Shown: positions 41,308-50,559 of the stretch, in pieces
How positions within the stretch are numbered: position 1 is the stretch's first letter
How the letters are laid out: each line of letters opens with the position of its first letter
NCBI GenBank assembly: GCA_947630475.1
Contig: CANRHR010000011.1
Coordinates: 1-64,000, forward strand
DNA from: an uncultured Clostridia bacterium
GTDB taxonomy: Bacteria; Bacillota; Clostridia; Lachnospirales; CAG-274
Direction of reading: 5' to 3'
Length of the DNA: 64,000 nucleotides
Translations under genes and position numbers: made by a program
The notes under the pieces: model-generated
The model's database searches: none
Told to the model about the DNA's origin: nothing
What the model saw: the letters and a program-made list of their open reading frames with translations, nothing else

Positions 41308-42378
41308 TTGATCGAAGTTTCAAACTTAACAAAAAAATTCGGACCTCATACTGCTGTGGATAATATATCTTTCAGCGTTGAGGAAGGAGAAATACTCGGT
41401 TTTTTAGGCCCTAACGGAGCAGGCAAAACCACAACTATGAACATTATGACGGGATATATATCCTCAAGCGAAGGCAGCGTTAAAATAAACGGTTACGATA
41501 TTCTGGAAAATCCCGAAACAGCCAAAAAACATATAGGCTATCTTCCCGATGTGCCCCCTATTTACGGCGACATGACTGTTATGGAATATCTTAACTTTGT
41601 CTGCGATATTAAAAAAGTTAAAAAAAGCGAACGTGAAAAAATGCTTAAAGAAATAATAGATATTGTAAAAATAGATGAAGTTAAAGGCAGACTTTCAAAA
41701 AACCTTTCAAAAGGCTATAAGCAAAGAGTCGGGCTTGCTCAGGCATTGGTAGGCTTTCCCGAGGTAATAATACTTGACGAGCCTACAAACGGGCTGGATC
41801 CAAAGCAGATTATTGAAATGCGTGATGTAATCAAAAAACTCAGCTCAAAGCATACGGTTATCCTAAGCTCTCACATTCTGTCAGAGGTAAGTGCTGTTTG
41901 CGACAGAGTTTTAATTATTTCAAAAGGCAAAATTGTAGCAAGCGATACACCCGAAAACCTTTCTGAAAGCCTTAATAAAGGCAATAAAATCTCTGCAAGG
42001 ATTAAAGGTAAAAAGCAGGAAATTTTAGATGCTTTAGATTCATTGGGCTTAACAAACGGCTTTGAGATAAATGATTCTCCTGAAAGCGGCTGTTTCGATA
42101 TTACTCTAAACACAAACAGAGAATTTGACATAAGAGAAGCTTTATTTAATAAAATGTCTGAAAGGAATCTTCCTATATTAGTCATGAAGCCAATTGGACT
42201 TACATTGGAAGAAATCTTTTTGAAAGTTACCGAAGGAAACGCTTCAGCTTCCGAAGAGCTTGGCATTAATATTAATAACGAATCTTCAGAAGTATACTCT
42301 GACATTAATGAAGAAAATAATCATCAATCAACCGATGCCGAAGCTCTGTTTGATGAAGAAGAGGAGGAAAAAGAATAA
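41308..42378 (+). CDS. ABC transporter ATPase (GldA-like)
   Basis: A 356-residue ATPase: Walker A LGPNGAGKTTTMN, signature LSKGYKQRVGLAQAL, Walker B VIILDEPTNGLDP, switch SSHILSE. The C-terminal 120 residues include a regulatory beta domain and an acidic tail (NNESSEVYSDINEENN, then EEEEEKE). TTG 41308 is chosen because the GGAGG site (41295-41299) lies eight bases upstream; the ATG at 41293 overlaps that site. The stop overlaps the permease start (TAATG). Family: ATPase partner of GldF/GldG-type exporters. Substrate unknown. Confidence 0.88.
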   Translation: MIEVSNLTKKFGPHTAVDNISFSVEEGEILGFLGPNGAGKTTTMNIMTGYISSSEGSVKINGYDILENPETAKKHIGYLPDVPPIYGDMTVMEYLNFVCDIKKVKKSEREKMLKEIIDIVKIDEVKGRLSKNLSKGYKQRVGLAQALVGFPEVIILDEPTNGLDPKQIIEMRDVIKKLSSKHTVILSSHILSEVSAVCDRVLIISKGKIVASDTPENLSESLNKGNKISARIKGKKQEILDALDSLGLTNGFEINDSPESGCFDITLNTNREFDIREALFNKMSERNLPILVMKPIGLTLEEIFLKVTEGNASASEELGININNESSEVYSDINEENNHQSTDAEALFDEEEEEKE

Positions 42379-43241
42379 TGGCGGCAATTTTTAAAAAAGA
42401 AATACGAACCTATTTTACCACTATGACAGGATATGTTTTTCTTGGCTTTTTTCTTTTGATAACCGGATTTTATTTCAGCATAAGCTGTGTTTTTGGAGGA
42501 AGCTCCAACTTTGTAAATGTTTTAAGCGCAACTCTTATTGCTCTTTTGGTGCTTATACCCGTTTTAACTATGCGCCTATTTTCAGAAGAAGCAAGACAGA
42601 AAACAGATCAGCTTTTATTTACCTCCCCTGTAAGCATACCTCAGATTGTTCTTGGTAAATTTTTTGCTTCTGCTTTGCTGTTTTTTATAGGTATTATGAT
42701 AACATCGGTTTATGCCGTTATATTATCCCGATTCGGTGAAGTTTCATTTGCACAAACCCTTACAGGAATAATCGGATATTTTCTTATGGGCTGCTGCTTT
42801 ATATCGGTTGGATTATTTGTTTCAGTTTTGACAAATAACCAGATTATTGCAGCCGTAGGAACGTTTGCGGCAATGTTTTTTATATTTATGATTGATTCCA
42901 TTGCTGCCCTTGTCCCTGCTTCAACCTCTGCCAATATTAAATTTATTGCGTTAATAATATTAATTATAGCTTTTTTAATTTATAATTCTACAAAAAACAT
43001 ATATGTCAGCCTTATATTTGCTGTTTTAAGCGCAGGCGCCGTTGCCATTATATATTTTATAAACTCTCTTGCCTTTGACGGCATTATAACAAAGGTTTTG
43101 GGCTGGTTTTCTGTGCTTTCCAGGTTTGATAACTTTAATATGGGTATATTTGATGTATCGGATATAATATATTATCTTACATTTTCGGCAGCATTTTTAT
43201 ATCTGAGCATTAACTCAATTGAAAAAAGAAGATGGCGTTAG
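42378..43241 (+). CDS. ABC-2 permease (GldF-like)
   Basis: A 287-residue membrane protein with six hydrophobic segments. The start FKKEIRTYFTTMTGYVFLG is typical of GldF/NosY-type permeases, and TMRLFSEEARQKTDQLLFTS is the conserved cytoplasmic loop. It partners the preceding ATPase with a one-base overlap. The next gene, encoding the large extracytoplasmic subunit, begins 12 bases later. Confidence 0.85.
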   Translation: MAAIFKKEIRTYFTTMTGYVFLGFFLLITGFYFSISCVFGGSSNFVNVLSATLIALLVLIPVLTMRLFSEEARQKTDQLLFTSPVSIPQIVLGKFFASALLFFIGIMITSVYAVILSRFGEVSFAQTLTGIIGYFLMGCCFISVGLFVSVLTNNQIIAAVGTFAAMFFIFMIDSIAALVPASTSANIKFIALIILIIAFLIYNSTKNIYVSLIFAVLSAGAVAIIYFINSLAFDGIITKVLGWFSVLSRFDNFNMGIFDVSDIIYYLTFSAAFLYLSINSIEKRRWR

Positions 43242-43253
43242 GAGGACATAAAA

Positions 43254-44693
43254 ATGAATAGGTTTATTTCTTCTTTTAAAAACAAAAGATTTAAATACGG
43301 TTCTTTTTCAGCAATAACAGCCGCCATAGTTATAGCGGTGCTTATTGTTATAAATCTCATTTTTTCACAACTGGGGCTTAAGCTCGATTTAACAAAAAAT
43401 AAGATGTATACCATATCCGACACCTCAAAGGAAATATTATCAAAGCTTGAACAGGATATAAATATTTATGCTCTTTATAAAACAGGTGAAGAAAACCAAA
43501 CTTTCTGTGAAATTTTAGAGCAATATCCGGCTGCATCTTCCAAAATCAAGCTTAATTATAAAGATCCTTATTTGTATCCTAACTTTACAAGCAAGTATGA
43601 TACAAACGGCGATGGAATAGGTCTTGGAAGCATTATAGTTGAAAGCGGAGATAAATTTAAAGTTATAAGTGCCGATGAGCTTGTAAGCTATGACTATAAT
43701 TATGATTCATACGAAAGTATGTCAACGCCTTCCATTCGCTCTATAGATATCGAGCCTAAAGTTACAAATGCAATAAGATTTGTTTCTATGGATTCTCTTC
43801 CCGGCATTTATTATGTAAACGGCCATGGTGAGGCGGATATTCCAAATAATATTAAAAATCAGCTGGAATCGGCAAATTATGAAATCAAAACCTTAGATTT
43901 ATTCAATCAGGAAAAAATTCCCGATGACTGCTCTGTATTGTTTATGACCGCTCCATCTGTGGATTACAGCCAAAGAGAAAGCGACATTGTTAAAGATTAT
44001 CTGGCAAATGACGGCAGAGCTGTTGTTATAAGCTATGCCGCAGCCAATCCAATACCAAACTTTCAAAGCATAATGAGCGCTTATGGAATAGTTTCTTCCG
44101 ATAACATAATATTGGAAGGCGATGCCTCTCATATGTTTCAGGGAATGCCTATATATGTGCTTGCAGGCATTGAAAGAACAGATGCTTCAGCCGAAGCATT
44201 AGACAGAAACGCAAGAGTTTTAACATATCCGGCATGGCCGTTAAAACAGGCTGAAACAAAAAACAGCATAACGATTGAGCCTATTTTAACAACATCAGAT
44301 AAATCATACAGCAAAAGAATGGATGCAACTTCTCCTAATTTTGAAAACGGAGATGAATTAGGGCCGTTTAATATAGGCGTTGCGGTAACAGACAGCTATT
44401 ATACAGATGAAAATCACACCTCCAAGCTTATTATTTTAAGCTCTGTGAGTTTTTTGGATGACAATGTGGATTCTCTTGTAAGCGGCGGAAACTCAGGCTT
44501 TATTGTAAGCTGTGTGAACTGGCTTAATGATGCTCAGGATAATGTTTACATTGCGCCTAAAAGCTTGGAAAGCGATACTGTTATTGTGGATTTCGCTTCT
44601 GGAATAATCATAATTTTAATATGCTGTGTTGTTATTCCCGTTGGATTTTTTGCCACAGGCATAACTGTATGGTTAAAAAGGAGAAATAAATAA
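43254..44693 (+). CDS. GldG-like ABC-associated protein
   Basis: A 479-residue protein with one N-terminal membrane helix (about residues 19-38, ITAAIVIAVLIVINLIF), a large domain outside the membrane and a C-terminal helix (IIIILICCVVIPVGFFATG). Segments LDLTKNKMYTISDTSKEIL and IYYVNGHGEADIP are the family marks of GldG/DUF4350-like subunits. AGGAGG precedes the ATG. It overlaps the DUF4340 gene by one base. Confidence 0.82.
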   Translation: MNRFISSFKNKRFKYGSFSAITAAIVIAVLIVINLIFSQLGLKLDLTKNKMYTISDTSKEILSKLEQDINIYALYKTGEENQTFCEILEQYPAASSKIKLNYKDPYLYPNFTSKYDTNGDGIGLGSIIVESGDKFKVISADELVSYDYNYDSYESMSTPSIRSIDIEPKVTNAIRFVSMDSLPGIYYVNGHGEADIPNNIKNQLESANYEIKTLDLFNQEKIPDDCSVLFMTAPSVDYSQRESDIVKDYLANDGRAVVISYAAANPIPNFQSIMSAYGIVSSDNIILEGDASHMFQGMPIYVLAGIERTDASAEALDRNARVLTYPAWPLKQAETKNSITIEPILTTSDKSYSKRMDATSPNFENGDELGPFNIGVAVTDSYYTDENHTSKLIILSSVSFLDDNVDSLVSGGNSGFIVSCVNWLNDAQDNVYIAPKSLESDTVIVDFASGIIIILICCVVIPVGFFATGITVWLKRRNK

Positions 44694-46159
44694 TGAATAC
44701 TCATATAAAAAAAATAGCTTTGGCTTTAGCCGTACTTATTTTTCTTATTATCTGCTATTTTATCGGTATGAGGTTTAATCTTCACAAACAGGAGAAGGAA
44801 AAAATCAATCAGCAGCAGCAAGAGGATTCTCTTTCACCTCAAACCGATTTGGTAGGCAGAGTATCTTCGGATATTATAAATGCTGTAATAACAAGACAAA
44901 ATGATACAATAGAGCTTGTTAAAAAAGATGAAGGCGAAGATATTGTTTGGTATTTAAAAGGCTATGAAAACACAAGCTTTAATCAAGAAAATATAGGAAT
45001 GCTTGCAAAAAGCCTTTCTACGCTTTATTCCGGAGAGAAAATAAAGGATATCTCGGCAGAAACCGCAAATATAGATGAACTTAAAGATTACGGCCTTGAC
45101 AATCCATCTACAACCGCCGTTATAAATTTTAACGATGGAAATCAGACAACAATTTATGTAGGAAATCCAACCTCCGATAAGCTTTACAGATATGCTATGG
45201 TTAAGGGCGGAGATGGCATTTATCTTATTGATGAAATAAACAATCAGCGTTATAACTATACCCTTAACGACTTAGTCGATAAAAGTATTCCGTCTATAAA
45301 GCCTGTGCAAATTTTATATGTTGATATAAAACAAAAAAACAAAGACGAAATTGAAATTGAATATCAGGATACTACACAAGGAAATGCGGCGGAGATGGCA
45401 TCTTACGGAATGCAGACGCTGACAATGAAAAAGCCTTTAGCCGAAGCGGCTGTTTATCCCAATAATCTCCAATCTACAATATTAAAAAATCTTTCATCCT
45501 TTGAGATTGAAAGCGTTGTGGAAACAGAGCCTAAAAGCCTGTCACCATATGGCTTAGATGATCCTTATATGGAAATAAAGCTTAAAGACAACGAAAATGA
45601 GCTTAAGCTTAAGCTTGGAAATTTAACAGATTCAGAACAGTCATATTACTGTATGGCCCAAGATAGAAATGTTGTATATACTATTTCCAAAGAGCTTATA
45701 GATCCGTTTGAAAACGCAAATATAATTGATTTTATAGAAAGATTTGTAGCTTTGGTATACAGAAAAGACGCCAAAGAAGTCGACCTTAAAGGTTTTGGAA
45801 ATGAATATAAAATCACATTTAAGGATAATCCCGAAGAAAAAAGCCAAGAAGAAGACGATAACAGAATCGGCGTTTTAAACGGAAAAGAACTTGATGGAGA
45901 TTCTTTTTCAAATCTTTATCAGGCTATAATAGGCATTACCTTTGACAGTCTTTCAAATACTCAGCAAATCGAAGGAGAGCCTTCCGTCAGTATTAAATTT
46001 GAGCTTATGGACTCAAGCGTAAAAGAAATTAACTATTACGAATATAATGCAAACAATAATTTTTATATTGTACAAATAGACGGAGATACAAGCAGACTTG
46101 TCAACAAGCAGAGCCTTAAAACAGTGTTTGATCTTGCCCAGAAATTATCTGAAAAATAA
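44693..46159 (+). CDS. DUF4340 domain protein, ABC-associated
   Basis: A 488-residue protein anchored by an N-terminal helix (IALALAVLIFLIICYFIG) with a large exported part. Repeated DUF4340-type units occur, each with a YGLD(N/D)P motif (near residues 138 and 297) and beta-strands such as TTIYVGNPTSDK and LKLGNLTDSE. This family accompanies GldG-type transporters in Firmicutes and cyanobacteria; function unknown. Last gene of the four-gene operon, followed by a strong terminator. Confidence 0.82.
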   Translation: MNTHIKKIALALAVLIFLIICYFIGMRFNLHKQEKEKINQQQQEDSLSPQTDLVGRVSSDIINAVITRQNDTIELVKKDEGEDIVWYLKGYENTSFNQENIGMLAKSLSTLYSGEKIKDISAETANIDELKDYGLDNPSTTAVINFNDGNQTTIYVGNPTSDKLYRYAMVKGGDGIYLIDEINNQRYNYTLNDLVDKSIPSIKPVQILYVDIKQKNKDEIEIEYQDTTQGNAAEMASYGMQTLTMKKPLAEAAVYPNNLQSTILKNLSSFEIESVVETEPKSLSPYGLDDPYMEIKLKDNENELKLKLGNLTDSEQSYYCMAQDRNVVYTISKELIDPFENANIIDFIERFVALVYRKDAKEVDLKGFGNEYKITFKDNPEEKSQEEDDNRIGVLNGKELDGDSFSNLYQAIIGITFDSLSNTQQIEGEPSVSIKFELMDSSVKEINYYEYNANNNFYIVQIDGDTSRLVNKQSLKTVFDLAQKLSEK

Positions 46160-46163
46160 AATC

Positions 46164-46209
46164 AAAAAAGCGCTTTCGCATATTTCTTAATGCGGCAGCG
46201 CCTTTTTTT
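46164..46209. terminator. Intrinsic terminator between convergent genes
   Basis: AAAAAAGCGCT..CGCAT (46164-46181) pairs with ATGCG..AGCGCCTTTTTT (46190-46208), with one mismatch pair and one bulge. It serves the DUF4340 operon on + and the small Cys-rich gene on -. Confidence 0.75.
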
Positions 46210-46223
46210 ACTGCATTTTTGTT

Positions 46224-46388
46224 TTATTTTGCCTCACAAATTCCGCAGTTGCCGTTAGACTGCATTAATAAAAGGAAAATAATAAGTATAATAATACTGC
46301 TGTCATTACCGCAGCCACAGCCAAAACCATTTGGCATAAGCAAAAGAATAAATAAAATCCAAATAAAACTATTGCCTCCAAAATTCAT
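46224..46388 (-). CDS. Small Cys/Gly-rich membrane protein (54 aa)
   Basis: The protein begins MNFGGNSFIWILFILLLMPN, then FGCGCGNDSS, a second hydrophobic stretch (IIILIIFLLLM) and ends NGNCGICEAK. It resembles short clostridial proteins with Cys-Gly-Cys turns between two hydrophobic segments (sometimes named high-cysteine chorion-like or YjcZ-like, and often spore-associated). Ribosome site GGAGG sits eight bases before ATG 46388; an ATG two codons earlier is too close to it. Function unknown. Confidence 0.7.
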   Translation of the reverse strand: MNFGGNSFIWILFILLLMPNGFGCGCGNDSSIIILIIFLLLMQSNGNCGICEAK

Positions 46389-46681
46389 AAACATTACCTC
46401 CATGATAATAAATTTTGTTTACAGTTATAATCTATGCTTTTAATAAAAAAAATTGACTAAAATATAAAAAAACAATAAAAAAGACAAGTTGTTAAACTTT
46501 TTTAGCAGAATACAAATAACTTTTTTTATAAAAATTTGTCGTTTTCGTTTTATCATACATATATTTAAAATTCAACCCTGTTATTAAACAATAAAAAATG
46601 GTATAATAGCTTAGTTGATAAAATTAACAGAAATATTACTAAGCTTTAACAAAAGAATTGCATATAAACAGGAGTATTTTT
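46389..46681. other. AT-rich intergenic region
   Basis: No gene seen. A TATAAT (from 46602) lies about 75 bases before the radical SAM gene and could be its -10 box, but no clear -35 box stands 17 bases upstream. Confidence 0.25.
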
Positions 46682-48424
46682 ATGAAAATTATTTTAACAG
46701 CTATAAACGCAAAATATATTCATTCCTCTCTTGCTATCAGAAGTATAGGAGCTTTTTGTGAAGATTTTAAAGATAACATTATTTTAAAGGAGTTTAGCAT
46801 TAATAATGACGAAACATATATAATTAGCCAACTTTATGAATTAAATGCAGATGTTATATGTTTTTCCTGTTATATATGGAATATAGCTTTAATAAAAAGA
46901 CTCATTCCCATTATAAAAAAACTCATAAAAAATGTTAAAATAGTTTTGGGCGGGCCTGAGGTAAGCTATGAATATGAAGATACTTTAAAAAAATTTGCCG
47001 ATATAATAATAATCGGAGAAGGCGAAAAGACTTTTTATGAACTTACCGATTATTTTTTAAACGGAGGCAATTTAAAAAACATAGACGGAATAGTATTTAA
47101 AACGGAAAACGGAGAAATTATTAAAACAAACCAAAGAAAAGCTTTAAATCTTGATGAAATCCCGTTTGCATACAAAAACGGCTTAGATGAACTTAAAAAT
47201 AAAATTATATATTATGAAGCCTCGAGAGGCTGCCCTTACAACTGCCAATACTGCCTAAGCTCAACAGAAAAAGGAGTCAGATTTTTATCACAAGAAAGGG
47301 TTATAAAAGATTTGAGCTTCTTTATAGAAAAAAAAGTTAAACAAGTTAAATTTGTTGACAGAACCTTTAATGCAAACAAAAAATTTGCCCTCTGTATATG
47401 GAATTTTTTAATTGAAAATGATAACGGAATAACTAATTTTCACTTTGAAATTTCCGCTGATATTTTAACCGATGATATGATATATACCTTAAAAAAAGCC
47501 CGTAAAGGACTTTTTCAGCTTGAAATTGGTATTCAGTCAACAAATTATAATACTTTAAGCGCTGTAAAAAGAAAAACAAATCTTGATAAGTTATTCGGCA
47601 GAATTAAAGAAATTAAAAAATACGGAAATATTCACCAGCATTTAGATCTGATAGCAGGACTGCCCGATGAAAGCTACCAAAGCTTCAAAAAATCATTTAA
47701 TGATGTGTTTAGTTTATATCCGGAAAATCTTCAGCTTGGTTTTCTTAAGCTCTTAAAGGGATCCGGACTTAGGGAAAATGCCGATAAATACGGAATTGTC
47801 TACAGAGATGAACCTCCATATGAGTTGCTTTACACAAAAGATATAAGCTTTTGTGAAATATTAAGGCTGAAACGTATGGAAGAAATGATTGAAAATTACT
47901 ATAATTGCAGCAAATGCTTATATACAATTAGGTTTTCCGAAAAATATTTCGAATCAAGCTTTGATTTTTTTGAAAAACTTTCTTTATATTGGGAAAAAAC
48001 AGGCGCTCATAATATAAGCCACAGTAAAATGGAGCTATATAAAATAATGTATAACTTTTTATGTACTGCCGTTAAAGATAAAAATAAGCTCAGAAATGTT
48101 TTAAGATTTGATATTTTAATGAACGACAATCTAAAAAACCTTCCCGAATGGCTTGAATATACTCCCAATGAAGAAATCAAAAAAAAGCAGCATGAATTTT
48201 TCAGCAATGAATCTATGTTAAATAAATTTATGCCGGAGTTAAAAAAATACAGTACAAAACAGCTTATAAGAATATGTTCTCTTCAAAAATTTGATTTTGA
48301 CTTTACGGCTTGGATTAAAAATGGGTTTGAAGAATTAAAAGAAAACAGTGTTTTTATATTATTTAAATACAGCAGCGCAGGATTTAACGGCGCAGCTCAA
48401 TGCTTTGACATAAACGAGGCTTGA
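46682..48424 (+). CDS. B12-binding radical SAM protein (DUF4080 type)
   Basis: A 580-residue protein. The N-terminal cobalamin-binding-like domain includes VICFSCYIWNIALIKRL and IVLGGPEVSYEYE. The radical SAM core has EASRGCPYNCQYCLSS with the CxxxCxxC cluster motif around residue 190, followed by FVDRTFN and IGIQSTN. A C-terminal DUF4080-like domain covers about 380-580. Substrate unknown; the family belongs to the BchE/MiaB-related B12 radical SAM group. ATG 46682 with AGGAGT upstream is preferred over an in-frame TTG at 46658. Confidence 0.85.
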   Translation: MKIILTAINAKYIHSSLAIRSIGAFCEDFKDNIILKEFSINNDETYIISQLYELNADVICFSCYIWNIALIKRLIPIIKKLIKNVKIVLGGPEVSYEYEDTLKKFADIIIIGEGEKTFYELTDYFLNGGNLKNIDGIVFKTENGEIIKTNQRKALNLDEIPFAYKNGLDELKNKIIYYEASRGCPYNCQYCLSSTEKGVRFLSQERVIKDLSFFIEKKVKQVKFVDRTFNANKKFALCIWNFLIENDNGITNFHFEISADILTDDMIYTLKKARKGLFQLEIGIQSTNYNTLSAVKRKTNLDKLFGRIKEIKKYGNIHQHLDLIAGLPDESYQSFKKSFNDVFSLYPENLQLGFLKLLKGSGLRENADKYGIVYRDEPPYELLYTKDISFCEILRLKRMEEMIENYYNCSKCLYTIRFSEKYFESSFDFFEKLSLYWEKTGAHNISHSKMELYKIMYNFLCTAVKDKNKLRNVLRFDILMNDNLKNLPEWLEYTPNEEIKKKQHEFFSNESMLNKFMPELKKYSTKQLIRICSLQKFDFDFTAWIKNGFEELKENSVFILFKYSSAGFNGAAQCFDINEA

Positions 48425-48463
48425 GCCAAATACGACAAACAATAACCGCAAGGAGTTGAAAAT

Positions 48464-49105
48464 ATGACAACAAAACAAAGAGTTGAATCCATAATGAAGC
48501 TTTTGGATGAATATTATCCAACAGAAGATAAATGCTATCTTAATTACGAAAAGGATTATGAGCTTCTTATAGCAACAATATTAAGCGCTCAATGCACAGA
48601 TGACAGGGTCAATATTGTTACAAAAGATTTATTTAAAAAATATACTTCCCTTGAAGCCTTTGCAAATGCATCGCTTGATGAACTTTCAAATGATATACGT
48701 TCGACGGGTTTTTACCGAAATAAAGCAAAAAATATCATCTCAGCCTGCAATACCTTATTAAATGATTATAATTCGATATTGCCCAAAGATGTTGACGAGC
48801 TTATAAAGCTTGCGGGAGTAGGAAGAAAGACAGCAAATGTCATAAGAAGTCATATTTTTAATTTGCCCAGCATTGTAGTGGATACTCATGTTAAAAGAAT
48901 ATCAAAAAAACTTGGGCTAACCAAAAGCGATGATCCTGTAAAAATTGAATTTGAACTTATGAAAATCCTTCCTACAGAGCATTGGATAAGATACAATACC
49001 CAAATTATCGCACACGGAAGAACTTTATGCAAAGCAAGAAAAACTGATTGTGAAAATTGCTTTCTGGCAAATGTCTGCCAAAGCAATTTATCGGAAAAGC
49101 TTTAA
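48464..49105 (+). CDS. nth: Endonuclease III
   Basis: A 213-residue DNA glycosylase/AP lyase of base-excision repair. The HhH motif with catalytic Lys is LAGVGRKTANVI, the catalytic Asp is in VDTHVKRISKKLG, and the C-terminal 4Fe-4S motif is CKARKTDCENCFLANVC (C-x6-C-x2-C-x5-C). The length equals E. coli Nth. AAGGAG precedes the ATG. 39 bases after the radical SAM gene. Confidence 0.95.
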   Translation: MTTKQRVESIMKLLDEYYPTEDKCYLNYEKDYELLIATILSAQCTDDRVNIVTKDLFKKYTSLEAFANASLDELSNDIRSTGFYRNKAKNIISACNTLLNDYNSILPKDVDELIKLAGVGRKTANVIRSHIFNLPSIVVDTHVKRISKKLGLTKSDDPVKIEFELMKILPTEHWIRYNTQIIAHGRTLCKARKTDCENCFLANVCQSNLSEKL

Positions 49106-49121
49106 TTTACGAGGTATTATC

Positions 49122-49351
49122 ATGCTGAAAAAATAAACATAATTTTGAATATAATCATGGGTACAGACATTGGCATTTTTATCGGACATGGAATATATGT
49201 TTTCCAAGATTTTAAAATACATCCGAATTTATATGCAGCATGGTCTGTCCCATGGTACACAGGTATTTTGATTTATGGCATAATAACGGCTGCTGTTCTT
49301 ATCGCAGTTATTATTATAAAGCTTATCATTCGGCTGAAATTAAGGCAATAA
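49122..49351 (+). pseudogene. Small membrane protein with a probable one-base deletion near the start
   Basis: The ATG at 49122 has a GAGGT ribosome site, but reads MLKK then stop. The downstream frame (ATG 49157 to 49351) encodes IGIFIGHGIYVFQDF and a C-terminal helix. Adding one A to the A6 run at 49128-49133 would join them as MLKKINIILNIIMGTDIG, a normal N-terminal helix. Either the gene is shifted, the run varies, or translation begins at ATG 49157 (64 aa) without a clear ribosome site. Family: short two-helix clostridial membrane protein, unknown role. Confidence 0.55.
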
Positions 49352-49359
49352 AATTTTAT

Positions 49360-50163
49360 TCAGCGATAATCTGCAAGCTTTACAAATTCAGGTTTTCTTT
49401 TCCTGAAAAGAGTTATATATTTAAAACCGGCTCTTTCAAGCATATCATATGCCACGTCAAAATGATCCGCTATATCTTTTGTATTATGAGAATCAGAACC
49501 TACCGTTATAATTTCTCCTCCCAAATCTTTATATCTCTTTAAAATTTCATACTGAGGATAGGTTTGATCAATATTATATCTATAACCGGACGTATTTATT
49601 TCAATTCCTCTTTCCGTTTCAATAAGAAGTTTTAATATGTTATCAATAATATCCTTATAGTCCAAATAATGAAGAGAATTATCGTCATATATTCCATATC
49701 TGCTTATAAAATCAATATGACCGTATACATTAAAATTTTTTATTGTTTTTATATTTTTAAGCATCTGTTCAAAATAAATATTATAACTTTCACTTTTTGT
49801 CTTTCCTTTAAAAAAATCATCAAAATATAAATCTAATCCACATACCCCATGAGATGAGCCTATCACAAAATCAAACGGATAAGCAGCCGAAAATTTATCG
49901 ATTTTATCCGAAATAGTATTTTCAAGACCTATTTCTATGCCTAAAATAATGTTAATTTTATTTGAATATTTTTCTTTTAAAGCGTTAAAAGTAATAATAT
50001 AATTTTCACAATCAGGCTCATCATAATACTCGCAAAAATCAACATGATCGGTAATCGCTATTTCCTTTAAGCCCTTATTTGCAGCCGAAAGAATCATATC
50101 TTCCATAGATGAACGGGCGTCGCTAGAAAAATTTGTATGAATATGATAATCCGCAATAAACAT
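49360..50163 (-). CDS. hisJ: PHP-domain histidinol-phosphatase (HisJ-like)
   Basis: A 267-residue metal-dependent phosphatase. Motifs: DYHIHTNFSSDAR at the N-terminus (metal His residues), EIAITDHVDF, LGIEIGLE, FVIGSSHGV, YGHIDFISR and TVGSDSHNT, the complete PHP set. By family it would hydrolyse histidinol phosphate, although other phosphoesters are possible because no his genes are near. AAAGGAGTG precedes the ATG. Its 3' end nearly meets the small membrane gene on the other strand. Confidence 0.8.
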   Translation of the reverse strand: MFIADYHIHTNFSSDARSSMEDMILSAANKGLKEIAITDHVDFCEYYDEPDCENYIITFNALKEKYSNKINIILGIEIGLENTISDKIDKFSAAYPFDFVIGSSHGVCGLDLYFDDFFKGKTKSESYNIYFEQMLKNIKTIKNFNVYGHIDFISRYGIYDDNSLHYLDYKDIIDNILKLLIETERGIEINTSGYRYNIDQTYPQYEILKRYKDLGGEIITVGSDSHNTKDIADHFDVAYDMLERAGFKYITLFRKRKPEFVKLADYR

Positions 50164-50275
50164 ATAAACACTCCTTTAAAAAATTTATATAAAACTGATA
50201 ATACACCGAAAATTCAAGTTTGTTAATTATTATATCACTTTTTTCTATTTTTTTCAAAAGTTATGTTGTTTAGAC

Positions 50276-50305
50276 TTGCTTAGACAAAATTAGGTATGAT
50301 ATAAT
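50276..50305 (+). promoter_or_regulatory. Promoter of the Na/Pi cotransporter gene
   Basis: TTGCTT (50276-50281), 18-base spacer, TATAAT (50300-50305), preceded by an extended TG (TGATATAAT). Confidence 0.6.
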
Positions 50306-50375
50306 AAAGTTGATTTTGTTTACATGGAATGACGATTGATTCATTAATTGATTTTTCTTTGTCATCAAAGTCAAG

Positions 50376-50516
50376 GATACTCTTACTACGGCTTCGCTGC
50401 ACACCAATAACCGAAGGCTTTTAACAAAGCTTTGCGTTCAGTGGGAGCTAAACTATTATTGAACGCAAAAGTATGTACCCCCTGTTTATAGAACATAAAA
50501 CATACTTGTCGGTTAT
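50376..50516 (+). repeat. Structured leader element, copy D of the dispersed family
   Basis: Outer arms ATAACCGA (50407-50414) and TCGGTTAT (50509-50516) enclose two hairpins: TTTGCGTTCA (50431-50440) with TGAACGCAAA (50460-50469), and AAGTATGT (50469-50476) with ACATACTT (50500-50507). The fold resembles a three-way junction. The left flank TACTC..GGCTTCGCTGC resembles copies C and E. Confidence 0.6.
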
Positions 50517-50559
50517 ATAAAGATAAGCTTTCAGTGTACTTAATTAAGGAGGATAACAA

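Larger units (their letters stand above)
50164..50559. other. Promoter and long structured leader upstream of the Na/Pi cotransporter
   Basis: Contains the promoter at 50276-50305 and the structured element copy at 50376-50516, in a leader of about 250 bases. The stretch 50164-50275 is AT-rich and shows nothing else. Confidence 0.45.

Noticed and set aside
46219-46443. 74-codon + strand frame after the ABC operon
   Set aside because: It lies beyond the terminator, has no ribosome site, and overlaps a better small gene on the - strand.
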